7,387 bases of DNA from an uncultured Erysipelotrichaceae bacterium (GCA_902803685.1 CADCQR010000103.1:1-7387), one strand, 5' to 3'; numbered from the stretch's first letter, positions 1-6,952 are shown. The notes: generated from the letters alone by a model not told the origin. Numbers and translations are program-made.

Positions 1-1107
1 GAAGCTTTATTTGCTTGGATTGATGAAGAAATGACAAAAAGACGTAATACAACAGATGAATTGTCAATTTTTGGAAGGCGATCAACAGGAGCCTATAATT
101 ACGGTGAGAATGATATAATTCCTATTAAGGGACTTAATTATAATAACGATCCACTAGTTAGATATGTTATGACTACAATTTCCTATATTGGTATGGCCAA
201 GGGTTTAATGGCTGAATTGCACAATCGTGAAATGGAAAGACAATTGGCGGCTAATAAACAGGCTATTCAAAATCAAAGTAATGAGATAGACCGCGTTAAT
301 GCAACAAATGCTCAGCACCAAAAAACAATTGATGAAGCTGCTTCAGATTTAAATAATACGGATGCTTATCGAGAAGGAACTGAAGCTATGATGAGGGCTC
401 AGAATTCTGGTATTGAGAACATAATGGAAAGAGGCGTTAATGCTAAACATGGTTATAATTTACATGGTAAGTCATATGTTGAAGAAGATTTAGCCCATCA
501 TCAAGATACTGCCCAATTGTCAGACTATATTACTGCTAGATTGAGTGATATTAAACAAAAAATTAGTAATAATGAATTAGATGAAATATCTGCAAACGCA
601 GCTTATGGTCAACTTAGTGCCGAAATAAGTCAGAAATATTTTGATTATGCCAATTCTGTCAAGGATCAACTAATTAATTATGCTAATACACATCCACAAT
701 TTGATTACACAGCAGTTACTTCATATCTTAATAATTTAACAGGGCCTGATGCTCTCATCAATATGAATAAAGCAATGCAACAATCAATTGTTACTGGAAA
801 GAGTTTGGAGCAAGTTCAAATTGAGATGATTAATAATTGTACAGGGCAGTTAAACAACTTTCCAGCAGATATAGCATCATATATGATTCCTCTTGCTACA
901 CAGGCTGTTATAACTGCAGGCTATAATAGTGCATTTGGTATTAATGCAGCAAATAATCAAGTAGAAAATAATCCTAATATTGCACTCAATAGGGCATTAG
1001 ATGAAGTTGAAAACATTTATTATAGCAGTTCAAGTAATGAACTTGGTGAAATGTTAAATGAATCAAGACCTCAAGACAATCCTAATTTAGGTGGACAACA
1101 TAAATAA
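1..1107 (+). CDS. Unrecognised helical protein, 5' end missing
   Basis: The frame is open at the left edge: ten sense codons precede the first ATG at 31, which has no convincing ribosome binding site, so the true start is probably upstream of the window. 368 residues are visible. They are rich in Asn, Gln, Ala, Glu and Asp, with no signal peptide. A short hydrophobic stretch (TISYIGMAKGLM, about residues 59-70) is followed by a Gln/Asn/Glu-rich likely coiled coil (about residues 75-118). The middle is a run of predicted helices, and the tail is polar, ending NPNLGGQHK. I do not recognise the family. A structural or secreted component of an integrated element or phage is possible, but nothing proves it. 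A strong terminator 33 bp downstream shows this is the last gene of its transcript. Confidence is high that it is coding and nil for a function. Confidence 0.85.
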   Translation, partial: EALFAWIDEEMTKRRNTTDELSIFGRRSTGAYNYGENDIIPIKGLNYNNDPLVRYVMTTISYIGMAKGLMAELHNREMERQLAANKQAIQNQSNEIDRVNATNAQHQKTIDEAASDLNNTDAYREGTEAMMRAQNSGIENIMERGVNAKHGYNLHGKSYVEEDLAHHQDTAQLSDYITARLSDIKQKISNNELDEISANAAYGQLSAEISQKYFDYANSVKDQLINYANTHPQFDYTAVTSYLNNLTGPDALINMNKAMQQSIVTGKSLEQVQIEMINNCTGQLNNFPADIASYMIPLATQAVITAGYNSAFGINAANNQVENNPNIALNRALDEVENIYYSSSSNELGEMLNESRPQDNPNLGGQHK

Positions 1108-1139
1108 TAATAAGGCAAAAATAAATAATAAATTTCATG

Positions 1140-1171
1140 ACAGTCAATGTGTTGAACATTGGCTGTTTTTT
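1140..1171 (+). terminator. Intrinsic terminator after the first gene
   Basis: A ten-base-pair stem (acagtcaatg / cattggctgt, one G-U pair) closes a seven-base loop and is followed directly by a run of T. A further U-A pair could shorten the loop. It lies 33 bp after the stop codon of the preceding gene and ends that transcript. Confidence 0.9.
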
Positions 1172-1468
1172 CTAAATTTAATTGAAGCATTGCAAGTTGT
1201 TATACTAGCTTTAGTATTTTTAAATGACAAAATAAAAAAGTTTATTATTCTACGAAACATAATATTTTTTTCAAATAGTGCTTATATAATTTTGTGCCTG
1301 TAGAAAAATATATATTCTTTTAAATGTATTAGGTAAAATATTATTGCCACTACAATATCTTTTTCAAACAGTTTTTTAGTAAGTGCTATGGCAACTTCAT
1401 TTTTTGCAATTTTTGGTATAGAATATCATAGACATAATATTAGAAATGATAAAAACAGGGCTTTTTAA
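1172..1468 (+). pseudogene. Possible remnant of a small membrane protein
   Basis: One frame keeps membrane-protein character over about 99 codons but is broken by TAG at 1301 and TAA at 1334. Before the first stop there are two hydrophobic segments, around LIEALQVVILALVFL and FIILRNIIFFSNSAYIILCL, separated by the charged linker NDKIKK. After the second stop comes a third, around SFLVSAMATSFFAIFGIEY, ending in a basic tail (HRHNIRNDKNR). There is no start codon with a ribosome binding site. The arrangement faintly recalls small multi-helix inner membrane proteins such as YgjV, but that is a guess. AT-rich DNA often gives hydrophobic translations by chance, so this is only a candidate. Confidence 0.28.
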
Positions 1469-1826
1469 TGCACCGCAACAAGAATGGCAAAAATAAGCAT
1501 ATAAGATAAAAATCTTCAAATGTTTTGTGAGTAATTGCTCAGATTTCCTTCTTATAACAACAAATCACCTGATATATATGAGTCTTTTATTTCGAATATA
1601 TTAATATTATAATTTTGCTTGAAGTATAGCACTCATTTCATTGCCTAATTATCATCTAAATTGTATCACGATAAATTCTATATGCCTTTTACATTGTTAC
1701 GAAAGAAAAATATGAATGGAATAAAGACAATACACAGTGTTTATAGAGTCTTATTATTGCAACAAGCTAAAAATTTAAACATATATTGTTTGCTTTTGAA
1801 CAATTATACATATTATTAAAATTGCA
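1469..1826. other. Intergenic stretch without recognisable gene
   Basis: About 360 bases with frequent stops in every frame I followed. A minus-strand frame at about 1440-1600 is longer than its neighbours but contains an internal stop, has no start or ribosome binding site, and matches nothing I know. Only short weak hairpins occur (for example aagat/atctt near 1503-1516), without U tails. It may be decayed coding DNA. Confidence 0.5.
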
Positions 1827-1855
1827 TTTAAAAATTACTTTAATTTTGATATAAT
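1827..1855 (+). promoter_or_regulatory. Promoter of tkt
   Basis: A perfect -10 TATAAT (1850-1855) lies 17 bases after a weak -35 TTTAAA (1827-1832, four of six consensus bases). Transcription would begin near 1862, so the ribosome binding site GAAGGAG would lie at the very 5' end of the mRNA. Confidence 0.65.
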
Positions 1856-1861
1856 ATCAGC

Positions 1862-1868
1862 GAAGGAG
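1862..1868 (+). promoter_or_regulatory. Ribosome binding site deciding the tkt start
   Basis: GAAGGAG is a strong Shine-Dalgarno site. It overlaps the GTG at 1868, so that codon cannot be the start. The in-frame TTG at 1877 is eight bases downstream of it, the ideal distance, and is taken as the start. Confidence 0.75.
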
Positions 1869-1876
1869 TGGTTTCT

Positions 1877-3865
1877 TTGTTAGCAACGAGATATGATGAA
1901 ACTGAGATTAATCATCAAAAAATAATTGATCAAATTAGGTGTCTTGGAATTGACATGATTGATGAGGCGCAGTCAGGACATCCTGGAATAGTGTTGGGTG
2001 CAGCACCAATTATGTATACTTTGTTTGCCCACCATATGAACATTGATCCGGAGCATCCAAAGTTTTTTGGTAGAGATAGATTTATCATGAGTGCCGGCCA
2101 CGGTTCAGCTTTACTATATGCCATTTTATACTTTTGCGGTTTTGATATCTCACTTAATGATTTAAAAGACTTTAGAAAAATAGATTCAAAAACGCCAGGG
2201 CATCCGCAATATAAGACTACACCAGGAGTTGATGCTACTACCGGTCCATTAGGACAAGGGTTAGCCATGGCTGTTGGTATGGCTATTGCAGAGGCTAAGC
2301 AAGAAAATATATTCAACGATGATAAAAATAAGTTAATTGATTATTATACATATGCTTTGGTTAGCGATGGTGACTTAATGGAAGGAATATCTTACGAAGC
2401 CTGTTCATTAGCTGGTAGTTTGAAACTTAATAAATTAATTGTATTATACGATTCTAACAGTATATGTATTGATGGAAATATTGATAAAACTTTTAATGAA
2501 GATATATCTTTAAGGTTTTCTTCTCAGGGCTGGAATGTCATAACAGTAAATAACGGCGAAGATATCCAAAGTATAAATGACGCTATAGAAGAGGCGAAAA
2601 ACAGCGTGGATAAGCCAACTATTATTCAGGTTAAGACTACAATCGGCAAATATTCTTCCCTTGAAGGTACAAATGCTGTTCATGGAGTACCATTAAGTAA
2701 AGACGATATTTCAAAGATTAAGACAACCTTGAATATTAGGGATATTCCATTTACTGTTTCACAGAATGCATGTGATGATATGAGATACATCCTTAATAAA
2801 AGATGCGTTAACCTAGTAAAGGATTTTGATAAAAAATATGAAAAATTATCAGACGATAAAAAAAATCTATTAAATATTTTCATATCAGATGATAAAACAA
2901 TTAGTATGAATGATTTAATTTACGAGGCAGCGGATGATGGTATCGAGTCACCAAGAAATAGTTCTGGTAAGATATTGAATTCTATAGTTCCAAACAATAT
3001 ACAATTATTTGGTGGAAGCGCTGATTTGTTTGCTAATAATAAAACGTACGTAAACGGTATAGGCGATTTTAGTGCAGAAAACAGAGCTGGTAGAAATATA
3101 TTCTTTGGTGTTAGGGAACATGCAATGGCCGCTATAGCTAATGGTTTGGCACTTTGCGGATTTAGACCGTATGTATCTACGCTTATGGCATTTTCGGACT
3201 ATATGAAACCCTCAATTAGATTATCAGCAATGATGAAACTTCCAGTTATATATATTTTTACACATGATTCGATTAGCATTGGCCCTGACGGCCCTACACA
3301 TCAACCTGTTGAACAGTTAAATTATTTGCGAACTTTACCGAATATGGAAGTTTATAGACCAGCAGATACTAATGAAGTTATAGGTACCTATAGATCGGCA
3401 TTTCAAAGTGAAAACCCAGTCGCGATTATATTATCAAAGAATTCATTGCCAATACTTGAAAACACTAAGGTTAACGAAGTAGAAAATGGTGGGTATATAC
3501 TTTATGAGCCACTAAAAAAGCCAGAGTGTATTGTAATCTCCAGCGGTGAGGAGATACATCAAGTTTTAGATGTTGCTAAAAGGCTAGAGACAAAGGCTAT
3601 TCCAGTAAGAGTTGTATCTATGCCAAATCTAATTAGATTTTTAAATCAGGATGAAGATTACATAGAAAATATACTTCCTGTCGAAATAAGGAAGATTGTT
3701 GTTGAAACATCAACAAGTTATATTTGGAGCAGATTAATTTTTAACTCAAAGTATATAATCGGTTTAGATAACTTTGGTAAGAGTGGGTCTAAAGACGAAA
3801 TATATAAAGAGCTAGGTTATGATGTAGAAAGTTTGGAAGAAAGAATTGAAAATCTTCTTAAATAA
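1877..3865 (+). CDS. tkt: Transketolase
   Basis: Thiamine-diphosphate enzyme of the non-oxidative pentose phosphate pathway. It moves two-carbon ketol units between sugar phosphates in the cytoplasm (xylulose 5-phosphate to ribose 5-phosphate or erythrose 4-phosphate). With the TTG start it has 662 residues, the usual length. All three domains are present. The cofactor-binding domain has SGHPG with His35, DATTGPLGQG (119-128) and the Mg/ThDP motif SDGDLMEG (163-170) with Asn194. The pyrimidine domain has GVREHAM with catalytic Glu414 and the loop HDSISIGPDGPTHQP. The C-terminal domain runs from about residue 525 to LDNFGKSG and the end. The first Gly of the GDG motif is Ser163, but the metal ligand Asp164 is kept. 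The motif usually written LSRQNLP reads LSKNSLP. It has its own promoter, and the next gene is sirA-like, as in Bacillus subtilis. Confidence 0.96.
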   Translation: MLATRYDETEINHQKIIDQIRCLGIDMIDEAQSGHPGIVLGAAPIMYTLFAHHMNIDPEHPKFFGRDRFIMSAGHGSALLYAILYFCGFDISLNDLKDFRKIDSKTPGHPQYKTTPGVDATTGPLGQGLAMAVGMAIAEAKQENIFNDDKNKLIDYYTYALVSDGDLMEGISYEACSLAGSLKLNKLIVLYDSNSICIDGNIDKTFNEDISLRFSSQGWNVITVNNGEDIQSINDAIEEAKNSVDKPTIIQVKTTIGKYSSLEGTNAVHGVPLSKDDISKIKTTLNIRDIPFTVSQNACDDMRYILNKRCVNLVKDFDKKYEKLSDDKKNLLNIFISDDKTISMNDLIYEAADDGIESPRNSSGKILNSIVPNNIQLFGGSADLFANNKTYVNGIGDFSAENRAGRNIFFGVREHAMAAIANGLALCGFRPYVSTLMAFSDYMKPSIRLSAMMKLPVIYIFTHDSISIGPDGPTHQPVEQLNYLRTLPNMEVYRPADTNEVIGTYRSAFQSENPVAIILSKNSLPILENTKVNEVENGGYILYEPLKKPECIVISSGEEIHQVLDVAKRLETKAIPVRVVSMPNLIRFLNQDEDYIENILPVEIRKIVVETSTSYIWSRLIFNSKYIIGLDNFGKSGSKDEIYKELGYDVESLEERIENLLK

Positions 3866-3896
3866 TTGACAAAAATAGACTTACGATTAATTTAAT
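3866..3896 (+). promoter_or_regulatory. Promoter of the sirA-like gene
   Basis: A perfect -35 TTGACA (3866-3871) begins immediately after the tkt stop codon. A -10-like TTTAAT (3891-3896) follows after a 19-base spacer, slightly long. No terminator separates tkt from this promoter, so read-through from tkt is also likely. Confidence 0.5.
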
Positions 3897-3897
3897 C
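3885..3897. promoter_or_regulatory. Palindrome over the sirA promoter -10 region
   Basis: GATTAA-T-TTAATC is a perfect inverted repeat of six-base arms around one central base, covering the -10 hexamer. The position fits an operator, but short AT palindromes also arise by chance, and no regulator is identified. Confidence 0.25.
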
Positions 3898-3915
3898 TTA
3901 AAATGGTGATTAATT

Positions 3916-4320
3916 ATGAGAGTCTATTTTATTTTTGATATAAAAGATGATTTTAAGAATATATATATAGGAAGGGAAGAATACTTATTTATTATTCTGA
4001 AAAGCTTATATGAGCTAACTAGTAAGGACATTGATTATGGATATACAATACTGAGACAAATTACTAACTATATAAACAAGGAGGTTTTAGATAGAGAAAT
4101 TTTTGTAAAATTACATAGAGAGTATCCATATTCAAATAAAAATGATATACATTATTATAATATGCTATATAAAAACGAGGTTAGTAGAATGCGGATAAAA
4201 AGGACTTATATAAAGGTAGAGACAGATCGAACTATTTCATCATTTTTTGGCATTTTAAAAAAATATTCAACTAATTTTTTCGTATGTGAATTTAATAAGC
4301 TTGATTATTTTTTTGTATAA
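3916..4320 (+). CDS. sirA: SirA-like inhibitor of replication initiation
   Basis: A 134-residue protein matching the SirA (YneE) family, which in Bacillus subtilis binds domain I of DnaA and blocks new rounds of replication when cells commit to sporulation. The N-terminus (VYFIFDIKDDF, then YIGREEYLF) and C-terminus (FFGILKKYSTNFFVCEFN) follow the B. subtilis protein as I remember it (YYTYLIKEEF, YFGRE; FFEVLKKVSPCFLAFDFN). The family is about 148 residues in Bacillus; the end is slightly shorter here. By that alignment Phe13, Tyr17 and Gln48 correspond to SirA Phe14, Tyr18 and Gln48, reported as DnaA contacts. The ATG at 3916 is preceded by GGTGAT (3905-3910) at a short but acceptable distance. 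Location directly after tkt reproduces the tkt-yneE order of Bacillus and supports the call. No clear Spo0A box was seen. Confidence 0.82.
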   Translation: MRVYFIFDIKDDFKNIYIGREEYLFIILKSLYELTSKDIDYGYTILRQITNYINKEVLDREIFVKLHREYPYSNKNDIHYYNMLYKNEVSRMRIKRTYIKVETDRTISSFFGILKKYSTNFFVCEFNKLDYFFV

Positions 4321-4343
4321 GTGCGTTCGTATGTTGCATATTA

Positions 4344-4352
4344 TGTTATAAT
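4344..4352 (+). promoter_or_regulatory. Extended -10 promoter of the HD/kinase operon
   Basis: TGTTATAAT is an extended -10 element with a perfect TATAAT (4347-4352). No good -35 lies at the normal distance, which extended -10 promoters tolerate. Transcription would start near 4359-4360, at the ribosome binding site TTGGAG (4357-4362). Confidence 0.6.
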
Positions 4353-4370
4353 ATTATTGGAGTGATTGAC

Positions 4371-5000
4371 ATGTATGAAATAATAAAAGAAGCTGTTTCT
4401 TTTTATACCTTATGTAGTCGGTTAAAGGATACAATTAGAAAGGGTCCACTGGTGTGGAATGCAAATAGACCTAGAATAGAGAGCGTTGCAGAACACATTT
4501 ATGGAGTTCAGATGCTGGCAATAGCCATTTATTATCAATTTAAATATAAATTAGATATAAAAAAGATAATTTATATGCTTGCTGTTCATGAGTTAGAGGA
4601 AATAGAAATAGGTGATTTGGCCTTTTATGAAATTACTGATACCGATAAATTGATAAAGGGAAAAGCAGCAACAGAATTTATTCTTAAAGATTTTTTAGGA
4701 AAAGAAGAAATATCAAGTTTGTTGGATGAATATAATGAAAGAAAGACTGAGGAAGCCCGATTCGCTTATCATTGTGATAAATTAGAGTGTAATATTCAAA
4801 TGAAATTATATGACCAAGAAGGCTGCTTTGATTTGAATAATCAACCTAATAATCCTATTCTTGATAATCAGGATGTTAGAAAGGCCCTTGCTGGCGAAAA
4901 TAGTATTTCTAATGCTTGGATTGAATTTGATAGGGACAAATATATTGACGATCCTATTTTTATTGAAATTATTAATTATCTTAAAGAAAATAATATTTAA
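4371..5000 (+). CDS. HD-domain phosphohydrolase, YfbR/HDDC2-like
   Basis: A 209-residue protein of the HD_3 group, whose studied members (E. coli YfbR, human HDDC2) remove the phosphate from deoxyribonucleoside 5'-monophosphates with a divalent metal. The expected metal-binding pattern is present: His42 in SVAEHIYG, His73-Glu74 in VHELEEIEIGD, Glu77, Asp82 and Asp136 in HCDKLE. These line up with YfbR His33, His68-Asp69, Glu72, Asp77 and Asp137. Arg23 may match YfbR Arg18. The Asp of the HD pair is Glu here, a conservative change. The rest is helical, with no membrane segment. The ATG at 4371 is chosen because GGAG (4359-4362) lies eight bases before it; the upstream in-frame GTG at 4362 overlaps that site. 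It is first in an operon with the P-loop gene 32 bp downstream. The exact substrate is inferred, not shown. Confidence 0.85.
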   Translation: MYEIIKEAVSFYTLCSRLKDTIRKGPLVWNANRPRIESVAEHIYGVQMLAIAIYYQFKYKLDIKKIIYMLAVHELEEIEIGDLAFYEITDTDKLIKGKAATEFILKDFLGKEEISSLLDEYNERKTEEARFAYHCDKLECNIQMKLYDQEGCFDLNNQPNNPILDNQDVRKALAGENSISNAWIEFDRDKYIDDPIFIEIINYLKENNI

Positions 5001-5032
5001 ATCGTTTTTTGAAATCAATAGTGAGGCAATTT

Positions 5033-5536
5033 ATGAATAATTATGGTATATTAATTGGAGGATTTAAAGCAATTGGGAAATCAACATTAGCCAAGAAATA
5101 TGGTAATGTGATAGATTTAGAAAGTACTAGCTTTGAATATATAATAGATGAGAAACTAAAACAAATCCCAGTGGAGAAGAGAAAATGGCTTAAAAATAGA
5201 GTCAAGAATCCAGATTATCATCTAAATTATTATAATGAGCTTTTATCCAATCATAAAAAAGGTAATATTGTGTTATTTGCAACAAAGCCAGAAGTTATAG
5301 AATTATTACGCAAAAATAATGTTAGCTATTTGGTAGTTTGGCCTGAAGAGAGTATGTTGGAAGAGAGTGTTGAACGAAGTAGAAAACGTGGAAACACCGA
5401 AGATTTAATTTCTAAAATAACGGATGTATATTATCGCGATTATCCTAAAGAAGATGATAATGTTATATGGTTGAAAAATGGACAGTATTTAGAAGTTGCT
5501 TTAATAGAAAAGGGTATTATTACAAAACGAAAGTAG
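5033..5536 (+). CDS. Small P-loop kinase-like ATP-binding protein
   Basis: A 167-residue protein opening with a strand and a Walker A motif GFKAIGKS (residues 10-17), the fold of nucleotide and small-molecule kinases. DLESTSF (28-34) follows, where phage and Firmicute relatives typically carry an acidic/Ser motif. Next come a helical insertion, a strand (NIVLFATKPEV, about 78-88), a strand ending at VVWP (101-104) and an Arg/Lys-rich lid-like helix, VERSRKRGN (113-121). The late segment NVIWLKNGQYLEV resembles the C-termini of small adenylate-kinase-like proteins of phages and gut Firmicutes. A deoxynucleotide or nucleoside kinase role is plausible but the substrate is unknown. ATG 5033 is used because GTGAGG (5021-5026) lies six bases before it; an upstream TTG at 5009 lacks such a site. 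It is probably cotranscribed with the HD gene. Confidence 0.78.
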   Translation: MNNYGILIGGFKAIGKSTLAKKYGNVIDLESTSFEYIIDEKLKQIPVEKRKWLKNRVKNPDYHLNYYNELLSNHKKGNIVLFATKPEVIELLRKNNVSYLVVWPEESMLEESVERSRKRGNTEDLISKITDVYYRDYPKEDDNVIWLKNGQYLEVALIEKGIITKRK

Positions 5537-5583
5537 AAAAATTCTATAAATAATTACATAATAAATAAAACACGTCAAATGAT

Positions 5584-5596
5584 GAGCGTATGTAAA
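5584..5596 (+). repeat. Left terminal inverted repeat of the IS relic
   Basis: GAGCGTATGTAAA matches the reverse complement of 6940-6952 at 11 of 13 positions, including nine in a row. Confidence 0.5.
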
Positions 5597-5599
5597 TAG

Positions 5600-5640
5600 A
5601 AAATCTTTCCACCGTAAAGTAAAAGAAATGGAGAGATTTT
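5600..5640 (+). promoter_or_regulatory. Hairpin sequestering the transposase ribosome site
   Basis: aaaatctttcc (5600-5610) pairs with ggagagatttt (5630-5640) over 11 bp, with one G-U pair and a 19-base loop. The right arm contains the GGAG of the transposase ribosome binding site. It could block translation of read-through transcripts and may act as a weak terminator for the upstream operon, since TTATT follows. Confidence 0.5.
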
Positions 5641-5644
5641 TATT

Positions 5645-6838
5645 ATGAAAGAAAATAATCAAGAAAAAGAAATGTTAAAACTAATACAAGACAATTATGA
5701 TATTAAGCACAGGCTTTATCAAGTGCCTTAAAAGATATGTTTAAAGGTGCACTACAGGAAATTATGAATGTAGAATTTGACTCAGCTATGGAATTTCTAA
5801 ATATGATAAAAAGTGAAAAAACTAATTATAGAAATGGTTCTACGAAGAAGACTTTAAAAAGTGAATTTGGATAATTTGAATTTGAAATGCCAAGAGATAG
5901 AAATGGTGGATTTGAGCCTCAATTAGTACCTAAAAACACTAGAGATGTATCCTGGTATAGATGATAAAATTATTTCATTATATGGTAGAGGCTTAACTAC
6001 ACGAGAATAAATGAACAAATACATGATTTATATGGTATAGAAATATCAACCACAATGGTTGGTAATATAACTTATCAATAATACCAGAAATAAAAGAATG
6101 GCAAAAAAGACTATTTAGATGAAGTTTATCCATTTGTATTCATAGATGCAGTCCATTTTAGTGTTGGAGAAGATAATAGGGTCGTTAAAAAAGTATTATA
6201 TGTAGTATTAGAAATTAATGCCAAAGGATTTAAAGAAATAATTGGAATATTGATTGGTGAAAATGAATCAGCAAAATATTAGTTAGGCGTCTTAAATGAG
6301 TTAAAACAAAGAGACATAAAAAATTATTAATAATCTGCAGTGATAACTTAACAAAAATTAAAGATGACATTAATAAAGCATTTCTTAAGACAATACAACA
6401 AAGATGTATAGTACACATGATTAGAAATTCAGTTAAATATGCAAATTATAAAGACCTGAAAGAATTTACTAGAGATTTAAGATAAATATATAATTCACAA
6501 AATGAAAGGAAAGCATATGAAAAATTATAGGAGGAAAAAATAAATGGAAAGATAAATATTTAGTTTCATTTAAAACACTGGAAGAAAACTTGGATACAAT
6601 TTATTCATTCTTTCAATTTTCAGATTTATTTAGAAAAATAATGTATACAACTAATACCATAGAATCTTTAAATAGTCGGTTTAGAAATATACCAAAACCA
6701 AATCGGTATTTCCAATAGATATGTCCTTACTAAAATGCTTATATTTACCAACCAAAAATACATCAAAAAAAGAATCAAGCATGAAATTTGGGTACAATTC
6801 TATCAGAATTATCTATAATGTTTGATGGTATAATTTAG
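5645..6838 (+). pseudogene. Broken IS256-family (mutator) transposase
   Basis: Starting at an ATG with GGAG (5630-5633) upstream, the translation can be followed across frames over the whole length of an IS256-type DDE transposase. Recognisable pieces are ALQEIMNVEFDSA, KSEFG / FEMPRDRNGGFEPQ, GIDDKIISLYGRGLT, FIDAVHFS, AKY-LGVLNELK, IICSDNLTKIKDDI, CIVHMIRNSVKY, NTIESLNSRF and LSELSIMFDG. The catalytic triad codons survive: Asp (6145-6147), Asp (6342-6344) and Glu (6662-6664). Frameshifts lie near 5710, 5950, 6008, 6070, 6110 and 6322, and more occur after 6535. Stops replace sense codons at 5872 (Glu expected), 6280 (Trp expected), 6483 and 6528. Because the neighbouring genes are intact, this is real decay rather than sequencing error, and no active product is expected. 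Confidence 0.93.
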
Positions 6839-6869
6839 TTCTTTGACAATTAGAAGATATATGTATTAT

Positions 6870-6906
6870 TTATAAAACAAAAATGAGCAAGTTATAAAGC
6901 TTGCTT
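6870..6906 (-). terminator. Intrinsic terminator for the minus-strand gene
   Basis: Read on the minus strand, agcaag and cttgct (6905-6886) form a six-base-pair stem, plus one G-U pair, around an eight-base loop. It is followed by CATTTTTGTTTTATAA. It lies about 70 bp after the stop codon of the gene at 6974-7387 and inside the proposed IS relic. The stem is short, so efficiency may be moderate. Confidence 0.65.
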
Positions 6907-6939
6907 CTAATCATGTATGGATATCATTTACACAGATGT

Positions 6940-6952
6940 TTTACATACTCTT
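6940..6952 (-). repeat. Right terminal inverted repeat of the IS relic
   Basis: Its reverse complement AAGAGTATGTAAA matches the left end GAGCGTATGTAAA at 11 of 13 positions. It lies 102 bp after the transposase stop and 21 bp before the stop codon of the convergent minus-strand gene. Confidence 0.5.

Larger units (their letters stand above)
5584..6952 (+). mobile_element. Decayed IS256-family insertion sequence
   Basis: About 1.37 kb, the usual IS256-family size. It contains a full-length but broken mutator-type transposase (5645-6838) flanked by imperfect inverted repeats of 13 bases (11 matching) at 5584-5596 and 6940-6952. The sequence next to the right end (atttacacagatgttttaca) has the look of other IS256-type ends. 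I found no clean 8-9 bp target duplication, though TGAT occurs at both borders. The family call is firm; the exact ends are tentative. Confidence 0.75.

Noticed and set aside
1091..1303. A 70-codon plus-strand open frame starting at GTG 1091
   Set aside because: Its start lies inside the end of the preceding gene without a ribosome binding site, and its first third is the terminator hairpin at 1140-1171. Only the hydrophobic part after the terminator is kept, as a possible remnant.
1930..2883. Minus-strand open frames opposite tkt
   Set aside because: They are shadows of the strongly supported transketolase gene and show no protein-like features or ribosome binding sites.
3865..3872. Spo0A-box-like ATTGACAA before sirA
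   Set aside because: It differs from TTCGACA at key positions and is fully explained as a consensus -35 TTGACA.
4324..4337. LexA-like box CGTTCGTATGTTGC upstream of the HD gene
   Set aside because: It matches about 11 of 14 positions of the Bacillus consensus as I recall it, but the essential GAAC half-site is lost, so SOS control is not supported.
4806..5018. Minus-strand open frame opposite the end of the HD gene
   Set aside because: Shadow of the coding strand; low-complexity translation with no start site.
6230..6418. Minus-strand open frame inside the IS relic
   Set aside because: It is antisense to recognisable transposase sequence and matches nothing itself.
5545..6880. AT-rich inverted repeat (tataaataat near 5546 and its complement near 6873)
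   Set aside because: Low-complexity AT sequence with gaps; the pair at 5584-5596 and 6940-6952 fits IS256 ends better.
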